The position numbers and the translations under genes were made by a program. A stretch of DNA of 64,000 nucleotides from Bin87 sp965219925 (GTDB taxonomy: Bacteria; Chloroflexota; Dehalococcoidia; Lucifugimonadales; UBA3495): positions 558,001 through 622,000 of the forward strand of contig OZ244795.1 in NCBI GenBank assembly GCA_965219925.1. Direction: 5' to 3'. How positions within the stretch are numbered: position 1 is the stretch's first letter; every line of letters starts with the position of its first letter. Under the pieces are notes generated by a model, which saw nothing but the letters and a program-made list of their open reading frames with translations, was not told the DNA's origin and made no database searches. This document shows, piece by piece, positions 28,003-38,600 of the stretch.

Positions 28003-28845
28003 GGGGGTGTCGTCAAAATGGCGGTAGGGTGGTAAATTGCTGGAAATGGGGAGAGTGTGGAAGGTGGGGGTATGACGGTAGCGCACCGGCGCCACGATAT
28101 GACCGATGAGGTTTGGGAGCGGTTGAGGCCGCATTTGCCTGGGGGAGAGGGCAAGAGGGGCCGACCGGCCCAGGACAACCGGCGGTTTATCGACGCCGTG
28201 TGCTGGATACTGCGCACCGGCGCTCCTTGGCGAGATTTGCCCCCGGACTACGGAGATTGGAAGAACACCCACCGCCGCTTCTGCCGCTGGCGGGACCGGG
28301 GCGTGTGGGCCGGACTGTTGGAGGCGGTGATTGATGACCCTGATTTCGAGTGGCTGATGATAGACGCCAGCTATATCAAGGCCCATCCCCACAGCGCCGG
28401 CGCCCGGGGCGGAAATCAGTCCATTGCCCGCACAAAAGGGGGCTGAACAGCAAGCTGCACCTGGCGGTGGATTCCCACGGAATGCCGGTAAGGCTGGCGG
28501 TGACCGAGGGTACGTTTGCCGACTGCTCCCAGGCTTTGCCTCTGATTGAGGGCATAGCAGCGGAGTGCCTGCTGGCGGACAAAGCCTATGACACCAATGA
28601 AATCATAGCCACCGTCCGGGAATTGGGAATGGACCCGGTGATACCGCCCAAAAGCAACCGGAGAGAAAAGCGGGACTATGACCGGGCGCTGTACAAGCTG
28701 CGGCACCTAGTGGAGAACGGATTCCTGGAATTCAAGCAGTGGCGCGGGGTGGCAACCCGCTATGCCAAGAGAACGGCGTCGTATTTGGCCATCTGCCAGC
28801 TCCGGGCAGTGATGATCTGGAGCAAACTCTTTTGACGACACCCCC
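28003..28845 (+). mobile_element. IS5-family (IS427-like) insertion sequence (843 bp)
   Basis: Ends GGGGGTGTCGTCAAAA, perfectly inverted; TA on both sides (28001-28002 and 28846-28847), as usual for the IS427 group. Confidence 0.9.
28072..28835 (+). CDS. IS427-like transposase, two-frame
   Basis: First part: HDMTDEVWERLRPHLPGGEG, ILRTGAPWRDLPPDYGDW, LMIDASYIKAHPHSAGA. Second part: GLNSKLHLAVDSHGMPVRL, LLADKAYDTNEIIATV, YKLRHLVENGFLEFKQWR. The frames meet at A4G5 (28434-28442), a typical slippage site for this group. All three DDE residues are present. Confidence 0.87.
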
Positions 28846-29186
28846 TAGAACAGCACGAACTGCCAAATCTCTTGGGTCTGGGAGAGCAGCATCAATGAGA
28901 TGCCCAACACGACGGCGCTCCCCGCCATCAGGAGTCTTGGCCCGTGCCGGTCCACGGCAAAACCGAAGGGCGGCCCGACGGCTACGCCGACCAGATCGCG
29001 CGCCAGGAGCGCCCCGGTCATTACCGAGCGGCTCCAACCCAACTCCTCGATCATCGGCTTGAAGAAAAAGCCGAACGTTTGAGGTCCCAGGCCCACTCGC
29101 ATTCCCTGGCTGAGGAACCCGCAGGCAACGATATACCACCCGTGAAAGAAGCTGGGTCTGGGTATCGACACTGACAATCGGGTCAT

Positions 29187-29515
29187 GCTGCGTTATGGTT
29201 GGTCCGGCGGAGCAACGACGATGATGGTACCGAGACCAGGTTCGCCCGACCGGCATTGGGTTCCGCCAACGGCTCGCCGGGAATCCGCACAGCCGTCCAC
29301 GGAGTTTGCTCGCGGGGTTCAATTATACCTCTGTTCCGACTTGATGGTTTCGTCGATCCGAACGGTGCAGCGGAGGCGGGCGACGCGGGCTTGGAGGCAG
29401 AAAACGGCGTTTTCGTCCTCTGGGTAAGTCGCAGGATTGTCAACGGAGCAGGCAACACGATGAAGCATTCAGCTCGCGAGCCTGCGTGTTCGGCAGACAA
29501 CAAGGAGGCGGTCTT
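29187..29515. other. 329-base stretch without a supported gene
   Basis: Lies upstream of the MFS gene and downstream of the HAD fragment (both on the minus strand). The MFS promoter should be here. No clear coding frame or repeat. Confidence 0.4.
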
Positions 29516-30040
29516 TCACGGTGTCAGCGAACTCATTCTGTAGGCCGGCGTGTCTGTTTCCCGCAGCAGCGACAGGTCGGTGCTCGCGATCCCGGTATCC
29601 ATCAGCACCGACGTTATTCCCACTCCGTTCGCTCCTCTGATGTCGGTGTCAGGCGTGTCGCCGATCATCACCACGTTGCGAGACCCGCAGCGGCGGAATG
29701 CCTCCTGGAATATCGCCGGGTGCGGTTTGCCGAGTCTCTCGAACACGAGGTCCTGCTGGCCCCGGTACCGTAGAGCTAGTGCGGATTCGAACATCTGCGC
29801 AACGGCTCCGCTGGCGAAGCCGAAACCCCGTCCATCTGGATATATCACGTCTGGGGTTGGGAGTATGAGGCGGGGCACCTTTCCCCAATCGACTATGCGA
29901 AACAGGTTGCTCAACACTGTGCCGGTCGTTTCCAAAAACGGAAAGCCCTTCTGATCACCAATCACCAGTACGTCAAAATCGTCGTCGAACGATACCACGT
30001 CGCCGCCGGCCGACCGCACATACAACTCAACGTCGCGCAT
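29516..30040 (-). pseudogene. HAD-IIA (NagD-like) phosphatase lacking its N-terminus
   Basis: Retains the cap-domain end (VLVIGDQKGFPFLETTG) and the C-terminal HAD motifs GKPHPAIFQEAFRR (motif III lysine) and IGDTPDTDIRGANG (motif IV aspartates). The nucleophile DxD motif and about 85 N-terminal residues are missing upstream of MRDVELYVRSAG. No frame upstream supplies them, so it is a truncated gene. Confidence 0.7.
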
Positions 30041-30685
30041 AGACGGGGAGCTGTCCCGTCGCCTTTGGCGCTAGGCGATTATGCGACGCAACAGGAATGA
30101 TACCATTCCCTTACCGTGGTCATGTGCTCGCCCAGCCCGATGAGGGCGGTCCAGCGGGCCAGCAACTGTGTTGGCTGTCAAGAAGGATGGGCAATTTCTG
30201 CGGGACACAAACCACGCCATGATGTTGTTGTCCTACGATTCTGTCAGTCATTAACTGGTCAGCGAAAGCAACTGTCTTGACATTCAAGACAGTTGCTATT
30301 GAGTGCTCCTTGTTTCTGGTTGGCTTGCTGTCTCGCAAACCATTATCCCAGATGCACAGGAGCACTTTCTTACCGCTTCAACCCGCCGCCACACTCATCT
30401 TTTCGGTGGATTGGGGCTTAGCAAGTGGAATTTCCATCGTGATGGCCCCACCGATTGTGCAATCAGCGGGGTCTCCCCGATTTATTGGCCGCTCAGATGC
30501 CAACTCGAAATAAGGGGCCGGGTACAATTCCGCGGAAGGTTTGGAATGGATGATTGAGAAACGCCCCCTGCAAGGGGGACGGTCCGCACGACAACCTGCT
30601 TCCACCAGAGTAGAGGGAGAGAGGATTCGGGAGTAGTGGTGATATACTCGGTGGGCGATCCAAATAATCGGGCACGGGGGGAGAC
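30041..30685. other. 645-base stretch with one dispersed repeat
   Basis: No gene supported. 30330-30423 is related to 40957-41050. The ribosome site GGGGGGAGAC of the next gene is at its end. Confidence 0.45.
30330..30423 (+). repeat. dispersed ~94-bp repeat, copy 1
   Basis: Shares AAACCAT(T/C)ATCCCAGA, CACAGGAGCAC, TTCAACCCGCCGC and TTTCGGTGGATTG (TTCTCGG in the other copy) with 40957-41050. Translated in one frame both give TIIP-QEH then STRR-THL-GGL, so it may be a degraded coding piece of a mobile element. Confidence 0.65.
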
Positions 30686-31360
30686 ATGGCGACGAAAAGG
30701 AAGGGCGACGGGCTGCTGCTGGTGTACAGCGACGTGGCGCCGGAAAACGATAAGGAATACAACCGCTGGTACAACGACGAGCACATTCCCGAGCGGTTGT
30801 CGATTCCGGGAGTGCTGGACGCGGCGCGGTACGAGGCGGTACAGGGCGGGCCGAAGTACCTGGCGGTGTATGAGCTGGAATCCCACGAGGCGTGGCATTC
30901 GGAGGAGTGGCAGAAGTGGTTGCGGGAGCCGACAGAATGGTCGCGTCGGATGTCGCCAAGCGTGATTGGAACGGAGTACATCCGCAACCTGTACCAGCGG
31001 GTACACACGGCGGAGTTGCCGGCGGAGACTGCGCAAGCGGGCATGTCGCCGTTGATCCTGGTGGGCCGGATGTCGATTCCTGAACACCTGGAGGAACGGT
31101 GGAACGATGCCTACAACAACGAGCGACTACCGATGTGCCTGGACATACCGGGCTACATCCGTGCCCGACGGTTCCAGGCGATGATGGGAGAGCCGAAGTA
31201 CTGCACGGTGCATGAGATGGAGTCGCTGGCGGTGGCGGAAAGCGAAGCTTGGAAGAACTGGAGTACGATCGTAACGCCGGTCTGGACGCACGAAGTCCGC
31301 CCGCATATGGTACATGGGGCGGGATCGCCCGGGGTTTATCGGAGGATATTCCCGGAGTAG
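30686..31360 (+). CDS. two-repeat EthD/Dabb-like ferredoxin-fold protein
   Basis: 224 residues made of two similar halves of about 105. Half one: EYNRWYNDEHIPERLSIPGV then YLAVYELES. Half two: RWNDAYNNERLPMCLDIPGY then YCTVHEMES. Each half has the dimeric alpha-beta barrel pattern, and the fusion gives a pseudo-dimer. A strong ribosome site precedes the ATG. Relatives act in polyketide or aromatic metabolism or have unknown roles. Intact. Confidence 0.75.
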   Translation: MATKRKGDGLLLVYSDVAPENDKEYNRWYNDEHIPERLSIPGVLDAARYEAVQGGPKYLAVYELESHEAWHSEEWQKWLREPTEWSRRMSPSVIGTEYIRNLYQRVHTAELPAETAQAGMSPLILVGRMSIPEHLEERWNDAYNNERLPMCLDIPGYIRARRFQAMMGEPKYCTVHEMESLAVAESEAWKNWSTIVTPVWTHEVRPHMVHGAGSPGVYRRIFPE

Positions 31361-31422
31361 GCGCCTGGGTTTCGTGCAATCTCACGCGTATCCACTTTGC
31401 CAAACCGGGGTGCTCGATCTGC

Positions 31423-31538
31423 TGTCATTGTGAGCGCAACGTGGCAATCTCGTGGACGTAGCAATGGAGTTTCAGCATAGGCTGGACACTGCCGGAACGA
31501 GATTGCCACGAATGCCTGACGGCATTCTCGAAATGACA
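31423..31538. repeat. palindromic repeat, TGTCATTG family (copy D)
   Basis: Begins TGTCATTGTGAGCGCAACG and GGCAATCTCG; ends CGAGATTGCC and AAATGACA. Related to 42945-43053 and 62367-62480. Confidence 0.8.
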
Positions 31539-31544
31539 GACTAG

Positions 31545-31700
31545 TACTACAGTCGCACATGACCGCCCAGAGGGTTGGGCGGTATTGAAAATCGCAATGT
31601 CCAGCTATGGCGTACTGGCTTTGCTCTTAAGTGAGCAAAGCTAAATCCAGTGATGGACCGAGGCTAAGAGTAGCGAGTTAGTGTTTGTGCGGCTGTAGTA
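31545..31700. repeat. 156-bp segment with 15-bp inverted ends
   Basis: TACTACAGTCGCACA and TGTGCGGCTGTAGTA (one mismatch) bound a non-coding segment, like a small non-autonomous transposon. It starts six bases after the previous palindrome ends. Confidence 0.6.
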
Positions 31701-32148
31701 TTAGGCAGAAGGCGGCCGGTCGCCACCATGCTGGCTGAGCGAGGTCTCCTCCTCCGCGCAGCCAAGACACCCCGGTCAGGTGTAAACCAATTGGTGAGGT
31801 CGGCCAGCCACCTTCTACCTTGGAACTGGAGCCCAGTCTGCACCGCTCCCAATGACCAAAATAGGCTTCACACCCGGGCTCTAGTCCTTGACTACTTCAG
31901 CCTTCGACATCCCTTCAATTCCCCAATAAGAACCCAGGCAGGCGCATCGTTGTAATAAGGCCGAAGCCAGATCACCAGCGAGGAACTGGGCGAAGCTTAT
32001 ATTCCGCAAAGTCATATTCAGTTCTCCTTGGCACGGTCTGGATTCAGCGGCAAAAAAGGCCAAGCTGCGAAACATGGCTTATCCTGTTGCAGCTGTGGCC
32101 AGCGGGATTCTATGCGAGACCTGCCACCGGGCCCACTCGTTAGCCTAA

Positions 32149-32181
32149 CCCCGGGCAAACCAATTTGCCTGGGGCTCTTTT
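32149..32181 (+). terminator. rho-independent terminator
   Basis: CCCCGGGCAAA, loop CCAA, TTTGCCTGGGG, then CTCTTTT. The stem is 11 pairs with one G-T. It lies after the plus-strand EthD gene and before the CoA-transferase gene. Confidence 0.7.
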
Positions 32182-32305
32182 CAGGAAGTTCCGGTAATTA
32201 GCCTTCCTGGTTTTTCGGGAATCTCCATCGACCACATTGGGTTAGAATATTGGGTTAGAATAAGGTAAGTTAACCTTAAGACAGCCATAGCCGGGAGGTG
32301 ATTCA

Positions 32306-34981
32306 ATGGTGCAGGCTGGAGCAGAAGCGCCAACTACACCGGGAGCTTTGTCAGGAATCCGAGTGTTGGACTTCACCTGGGTCCGGGCGGGTCCCTGGTG
32401 CACCCGATGGCTGGGGGCGCTGGGAGCCGAGGTTATCAAGGTTGAATGGCCCCAGAGCCCCAATACTCGGGGCAACAACATTGCGACGGGAGCGGGTACC
32501 CCCGAGGGCCTGCCCGCCAATCTCAACACCAACGGCCATTTCAGCGACACCAACTCCAACAAGCTGAGCGTCACCCTGAACACTCGTACAGCCCGAGGCA
32601 TTGACCTTACCCGGCGCTTGGTGGCCATGTCCGACATCGTCATCGAGAACTTCGCCTACGGTGTATTGGAGCGGTGGGGTCTGGGCTACGAGGATATGAA
32701 GAAGCTCCGGCCTGACATCATTTACCTCTCCATGTCCGGCTTCGGCCACACGGGTCGGGACAGAGACTATCAAACCATGGGAGCCATTGCGCAAGCCCTG
32801 TCCGGTTTGACCTACACGTCGGGCCTGCCGGACAAGCCACCCGCTGGTTGGGGCTGGTCCTACCTGGACGACACCGGTGGCTTATACGGGGCCATGTATG
32901 CTCTGAGTGCGATTTACCATCGCAACATGACCGGTCAGGGACAGCATGTCGACAGTTCCCAGTGGATCATCGGCGTCCCCCTTAATGGTCCGGCTTTTCT
33001 GGACATCCAGGCCAACGGTCGTTCCACCATGCGAAAGGGTTACCCGCCGGGCAACCGCGCTCACTGGCCTGGCACGCCCCTGGTGAACAACTACCGGGGG
33101 CGGACCGGGGCGCCGCACAACGCTTACAAGACCAGTCCGGCGGAGTACAACGACTGGTGTGCCCTAGTCTGCTTCTCCGACTATGAGTGGCGGAAGTTAG
33201 TGGGGGTAATGGGCTCTCCCAGTTGGGCCACCGGCGAGAAGTTTGCCACCCTTGAAGGTCGCCTGGAGCACCAGGAAGAGATGGACCAGGGGATAGAGGC
33301 GTGGACCAAGACTCTGGGCAAGTACGAGATCATGGAGCGGTGCCAGGCGGCGGGAGTACCCGCCATGCCCGTTCAAAGCAGCCAGGACCGGGTGGACAAC
33401 GATCCCCAGCTCAGGCATCGAGAGATGTACCGGGACGTGAAGCATCCCGCGCTGGGGACCTGGCCCCTTCAGAACGCTCCCTTCAAGATGTCGGAGACGC
33501 CTGCAATCAACAGCCGGTCAGGTCCCCTGATCGGCGGGCACAACAAAGAGGTGTTTCAGGGGTTGTTGGGCATCAGTCACGAGGTGCTGGTGAGCGGCTT
33601 CGCCGACGGCACCTTCTGGCCAAAAGACCTCAGTATGGAAGATTATCCCTACTTAAAGGAGATGATGGAGGATGCCTCGCCCGTACAGTGGAGTGGGAAT
33701 GAGCCGATAGCGAATCCCACTCCGGCGCCGGCGCGGACGCCGGACCGGAACTCTGCGGGGGCCTTTGGGGGGCTGCGGGTGCTGGAGCTCGCCGATGAGA
33801 AGGGACAGTGGTGTGGCAAGCAAATGGCTGACATGGGAGCAGACGTCATCAAGATAGAGCCGCCCGATGGCGAGGCAGCCCGGACCGTGGGGCCCTTCTA
33901 CCAGGACATACCGAATCGGGAGAGGAGCCTTTACTTCTGGCATTACAACACCTCCAAGCGGGGGGTTACCTTGAATCTGGAGATGGAGGACGGGCGCCGG
34001 CTGTTCCGGCAAATGGCGGAGAAGGCGGATGTGATACTAGAGACCTTCAAGCCCGGTTATCTGGCCTCCCTGGGGCTGGGGTACGAAGATCTAGCAAAGA
34101 GTAACCCTGGGCTGATTATGTGCTCACTGACCCCCTTTGGGCAGACCGGGCCGTGGCAGGACTTCCAGACCAGCGACCTGCTGCATCTGGCGGCGGGCGG
34201 ACAGATGGCTAGGTGTGGCTATGACGACGACGTGGCGCCAGATGCACCGCCCATCGCTCCCGGAGGAGGGCAGGCTTGGCACATCGGAAGTCACTACGCC
34301 TACATCGCCATTACCGCGGCGCTGGTTAACCGGTCGGTGACGGCCCGGGGGCAGTACATAGATGCCTCGGTGCATGATGCCTGCGCGCTCACGACCGAGG
34401 GCCATGTGAACCAGTATATTTACAAAAGAGATGTGATTCTTCGTAGAACAGGAGGTGGCAACACCGCCACTGGGCCCAACGCCCAGGTCCTCTGTAAGGA
34501 TGGAAAATACGTGAATGTCGGTCAGGTTACCCCGGAGCGGGTGCTGATGCTTGCGCCGTGGATGGATGAACACGGCTTGGCGGGCGACCTACTGGATGAA
34601 AAGTACCGGGACCCAACGGTCATCGCCGAGAGCCAGTCACATATTCGCGGAATTTTGGAAAACTTCCTCGCCAACATCCCTCGGGACGAAGCCTACCACG
34701 GCTTGCAGAAGCGTAGCTCCAACGCGGGGGCGATCCGTTCCCCGGACGAGGTCATGCAGGACCCTCACCTGGAGGACCGGAGGTTCTGGACAGATGTAGA
34801 ATACCTGGAACTTGGCAAGACATTTCGACACCCAGGCCCAGCGGCCATCTTCAACGGCTCACCCTGGAGGATATCCCGGCGTGCGCCTCTCATCGGGGAG
34901 CACAACGAAGAGGTCCTGCGCGGGGAGTTGGGACTATCTAAGGCGGAGTTGGCCGTCCTAGCTGAGGGAGGTTCGGTGTAA
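32306..34981 (+). CDS. tandem CaiB/BaiF (class III) CoA-transferase
   Basis: 891 residues; two CoA-transferase domains joined by a Pro-rich linker near residue 470 (NPTPAPARTPDRNS). Domain one begins GIRVLDFTWVRAGPWCTRWL; domain two begins GGLRVLELADEKGQW. The first has DDTGGLYGAMYAL (Asp188/189) at the place of the catalytic Asp of formyl-CoA transferase; the second reads WHIGSHYAYIAI there, with no Asp. GQHVDSS and GQYIDAS follow in each. Family enzymes move CoA between carboxylic acids. Ribosome site GGGAGG is 10 bases upstream. It stands alone after a terminator. Confidence 0.9.
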   Translation: MVQAGAEAPTTPGALSGIRVLDFTWVRAGPWCTRWLGALGAEVIKVEWPQSPNTRGNNIATGAGTPEGLPANLNTNGHFSDTNSNKLSVTLNTRTARGIDLTRRLVAMSDIVIENFAYGVLERWGLGYEDMKKLRPDIIYLSMSGFGHTGRDRDYQTMGAIAQALSGLTYTSGLPDKPPAGWGWSYLDDTGGLYGAMYALSAIYHRNMTGQGQHVDSSQWIIGVPLNGPAFLDIQANGRSTMRKGYPPGNRAHWPGTPLVNNYRGRTGAPHNAYKTSPAEYNDWCALVCFSDYEWRKLVGVMGSPSWATGEKFATLEGRLEHQEEMDQGIEAWTKTLGKYEIMERCQAAGVPAMPVQSSQDRVDNDPQLRHREMYRDVKHPALGTWPLQNAPFKMSETPAINSRSGPLIGGHNKEVFQGLLGISHEVLVSGFADGTFWPKDLSMEDYPYLKEMMEDASPVQWSGNEPIANPTPAPARTPDRNSAGAFGGLRVLELADEKGQWCGKQMADMGADVIKIEPPDGEAARTVGPFYQDIPNRERSLYFWHYNTSKRGVTLNLEMEDGRRLFRQMAEKADVILETFKPGYLASLGLGYEDLAKSNPGLIMCSLTPFGQTGPWQDFQTSDLLHLAAGGQMARCGYDDDVAPDAPPIAPGGGQAWHIGSHYAYIAITAALVNRSVTARGQYIDASVHDACALTTEGHVNQYIYKRDVILRRTGGGNTATGPNAQVLCKDGKYVNVGQVTPERVLMLAPWMDEHGLAGDLLDEKYRDPTVIAESQSHIRGILENFLANIPRDEAYHGLQKRSSNAGAIRSPDEVMQDPHLEDRRFWTDVEYLELGKTFRHPGPAAIFNGSPWRISRRAPLIGEHNEEVLRGELGLSKAELAVLAEGGSV

Positions 34982-35241
34982 CCCTGGTTTTCCTGCCGCA
35001 GCTAGAACCCTGTTCCGTCTCGCTCAGCCCACAGCCCCTAACAGGCTGCTGAACAAATGTGTTCACGTCCGGAATCGACGGGTCAAGTCGTTGATGCCCG
35101 GGTCCTGTTGGAGGAAATTGTGCCGTTCACACGGGACTTTCAGCCCCTTCGGCTTCGCGGACCGGCCCTCTTGGGGGCACCGGGCTGTCAAGGGCGGCGG
35201 CAAAACGTACCACTGGGGCGGAGTAAAACTATACCACCGGG
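34982..35241. other. 260-base junk stretch with short repeat
   Basis: No gene supported. At 35186-35216 is a 31-base sequence (TGTCAAGGGCG, then CGGCAAAACGTACCACTGG) that recurs inverted at 44048-44078. Confidence 0.5.
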
Positions 35242-35628
35242 GTGATGGTCATCCGAACCGTGGCCTGCTGGGGCGAGGATGATGCAGAGCAAGCCACACC
35301 TCCAGAGGGACGTTTCACCTCGGTCAGCGCCGGGCATCTCCACACCTGTGGGTTGAGGAACGATGGATCTGCGGATTGCTGGGGCCACAATGATGCCGGC
35401 CAGGCCACACCTCTTGATGGTCGATTCGCCTCCGTCAGCGCCGAGGGTGGGCTGCTCGGAGTATATGCCAGCAATCAATATGAGGCTGGTCACACCTGTG
35501 GGGTGATGGTCGATGGTTCCGTGGCCTGCTGGGGCCACAATGAGGACGGGCAAGCCTCGCCGCCTCCTGGCCGGGAGGAAGAGAGTCCCTCGCATCTGGA
35601 CTTAAAGTCCATGGTTGACAAACGGTAG
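35242..35628 (+). pseudogene. RCC1-repeat protein fragment
   Basis: Reads VACWGEDDAEQATPPEGRFT, TCGLRNDGSADCWGHNDAGQ and TCGVMVDGSVACWGHNEDGQ, three RCC1-like propeller repeats of about 38 residues. No signal peptide or start is convincing upstream, so the 5' end is missing. A frame upstream of 35242 contains a short repeat shared with 44048-44078. Confidence 0.65.
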
Positions 35629-35672
35629 CGATGCGGTGCGACATCAGCACGAGAACTCCCATGCGAAGTCGA

Positions 35673-38600
35673 ATGAAGATCAGTTTCCTGGTCATTGGGC
35701 CTCTGACTGCCTTGGCTGTTCTCTCGGTTGCGGTTGTTCTTTTTCTGTTGAATGGCGACGATCCGCTGTCCACTCCTCCCAAGAAGCCAGAGCTGAAATA
35801 CTACGGTCTGGGCTCCAGGCTCGACCAATTAGTGGCGAGGATTGAGTCCGGGGAAATCACCGTCCGGCAGGCCGCTGAAGAAGCCCCAATTCACAAGGAT
35901 GAGTCAGTTGCCGTGACCATCTATCTGTCGGGGAACGCGGAAGAGGTCGTGTCTTTTCTGAACGACAACGGTAGCGATCCCCGCAACGTGGGCGAGGACT
36001 ACATCGAGGCCTACGTGCCGGTGTTGTTGCTGGGAAAGACCTCGGAACTGCCTGGGGTCCTCCGGGTACGTGAAATCGTCCCGCCACAGGGGACCAATGG
36101 CGGTGTGACCAGCCAGGGTGTCGGTGAACACGGTTCCCCCGCGTGGAACGAAGGTGGATACAACGGCCAGGGCATCAAGGTGGGAGTGATCGACGTAGGT
36201 TTTGAAGGTTTTAGAGGCCTCATGGGAACCGAGCTGCCGGCTTCGGTCGAGGCTAGGTGTTACACGCTTATCGACAAACACTCTCCAGATCTCGACCACT
36301 GCGAATTGGTAAGTTTCGCCATTGGTAATATTTTCTCCAGCTATGGCGATCACGGCACCATGGTCGCGGAGGCGATCATCGATGTTGCTCCGGAGGCATC
36401 CTTGTACATCGCAAATCCATACACCCGCGGCGACCTGCGAAAGACCGTGGACTGGATGATCGAGGAAGGAGTGTCGGTCATCAACTACTCGAGTGGATGG
36501 CTTTTTGGCGGTCCCGGTGATGGAACGTCTCCTGACAGTGTCGATCCACTGAGGACCGTGGACCGGGCCGTCGAAGCAGGGATAGTCTGGGTAAACGCGG
36601 CGGGCAATGAAGCGCGGCGGACGTGGTTTTGGTCTGGACCCTACTCCGACCCGGACGGGAATGGATACATCAGTTTCGACGGTAGTTCTAACGATGAAGA
36701 CAACGGTCTCCAGCTTCGCAGAGGAGAAGTGATTATAGTTCAGCTCCGGTGGGAGGACAGTTGGGGTGAAGCGACTCGCGATTTCGACCTTGTCCTTGTT
36801 TCTGAAGACACCAACCGGGACGTAAAGCCCATCTCAACCAACTGGTTAACCAATTGGACCGTGGGGCGCATCTTAATCAACTGGGTCGTAAGCCCCATCT
36901 CAATGGGTGGCGCGTCGGTGAGCAGCGAAGACACTCAATCAGGACACCAGGGTGACGTTCCGCATGAATGGCTAGTGTTTGCGCCTCTCCAGGACGGGGA
37001 GTACGCCATCCGGGTGGTCCACCGCGGCGGAAGTGAGCCCAAGTGGATTCAGTTAGTCGTCTCACCGGGTATTCTGCACGACATTGAACACCACACCCGG
37101 TTTGGCAGCATTATCAGTCCAGCGGAGAGCGCCAACCCCGGCATGTTGGCCGTAGGAGCAGCCCCTTGGCACAACGTTAGCACGATTGAGGACTACAGCA
37201 GCCGGGGGCCGACGCCAGACGGCAGGGTCAAACCCGACATCGTCGGTGCGACACATGTGCGGAGTCGGCTCTAGCCCCCCTCAGGGGCGGACGTACGGGC
37301 TTCTGCGGCACCAGCCAAGCGACCCCGCATGTGGCCGGATTGGTTGCTCTGGTGCGACAACGGTTCCCGAATTACAGTCCACAAGACGTTGTTGAGTATC
37401 TGAAAGGTCATACGGAGCAGAAGGGATTGGAACATCCCAACAACACCTGGGGACACGGGTTCGCCAAACTCCCGAATCCCGACGGCGGTTGCGGGCGATT
37501 ATTGGTCGACGAGGGGCCCAATTTTGGAGGGTGGGCCGAAGGTTGTGACTCGGCGGTATTGGGACGCGGTCACGCGCGGTACTATAACTTGGTCTTGTTG
37601 TCACCGGCTGAAGTGACAGTCACCCTCGAGTCCGGAGACGCAGACCCATACCTATACCTGCGGGAAAGCTACTCCTGGTCGGGGCCGGCGCTGGACGAGA
37701 ACGGGGACTACGGCGGCACCACCAGTTCCCAGGTACGGGCCACCCTGGATGCCGGGGCCTACACCATCGAGGCCACGACGGACTCCCCCGGTCAGACGGG
37801 AAGTTTCACCCTGACGCTCGAGGTGCTAAGAGGCACTCCCATACCACCACAGCCAGGTCCAGATAAAATCGACGGCATCTCAGGAGACAGGGCCACCCTC
37901 GTCGCCCTCTACAACGCCACCGGCGGTCCGAACTGGAAGAACAATAAGAACTGGCTGACCGATAAGCCCCTGTATCTATGGGACCGTGTATACACTGATC
38001 CCAGTGGTAGGGTCACCGGGCTGCACCTCTGGAACAATCAGTTGAACGGGGAGATCCCAGCGGTGCTCAGCAACCTCACCAACCTGGAAACGTTGGACCT
38101 ATCCGAAAACCAGTTGAGCGGGGAGATACCAAGGGAACTGGGCAGCCTCGCAAATCTGGAGTGGCTGGAGCTTCAGGACAATCAGTTGAGTGGGCCTATA
38201 CCGACGCAATTAGCCCGTATGAGCCGCCTGCAATACTTGGACCTCGAGCTCAACGAGTTGAGCGGGGAAATACCAAGGGAACTTGGTAGCCTCGCAAATC
38301 TGGAGTGGCTGGCGCTTGACCACAATCAGTTGATTGGTGAGATACCATTGGAACTTGCCAACCTGACCAACCTACGAATACTGTGGCTAGGGGGCAACGA
38401 GTTGAGCGGGGAGATACCCGCTCAACTTGGTAGCCTGGCAAGCTTGGAATCTCTGGGCCTCGGCGCCAATCGGCTGACCGGGGAAATACCATTGGAACTG
38501 GGCAACCTGACCAACCTGGAGCGATTGAGGCTCCTGCAAAACCAGTTGACCGGAAAGATCCCGGCAGAACTGGGCAACCTGACCAACCTGACCACGCTGT

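Larger units (their letters stand above)
27034..29186 (-). pseudogene. MFS transporter (OFA-like) split by IS
   Basis: The first 114 codons (MTRLSVSIPRPSFFHGWYIV to EIWQFVLF) give three to four membrane helices; the rest (YGVLGAFGVPGLGYGVVSPT to the stop at 27034) gives the other eight. Removing 28003-28845 with one TA joins QFVLF-YGVLGAFG in frame to a full protein of about 435 residues. The HGWYIVACGF start and GATGIATAG-like central motif are typical of the oxalate/formate (monocarboxylate) branch of MFS. Substrate unknown. Confidence 0.88.
31361..32305. other. 945-base stretch with palindromic repeats and a terminator
   Basis: Holds a TGTCATTG-type palindromic element (31423-31538), an inverted-repeat-bounded segment (31545-31700) and a rho-independent terminator hairpin (32149-32181). 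No gene is supported. Confidence 0.6.
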
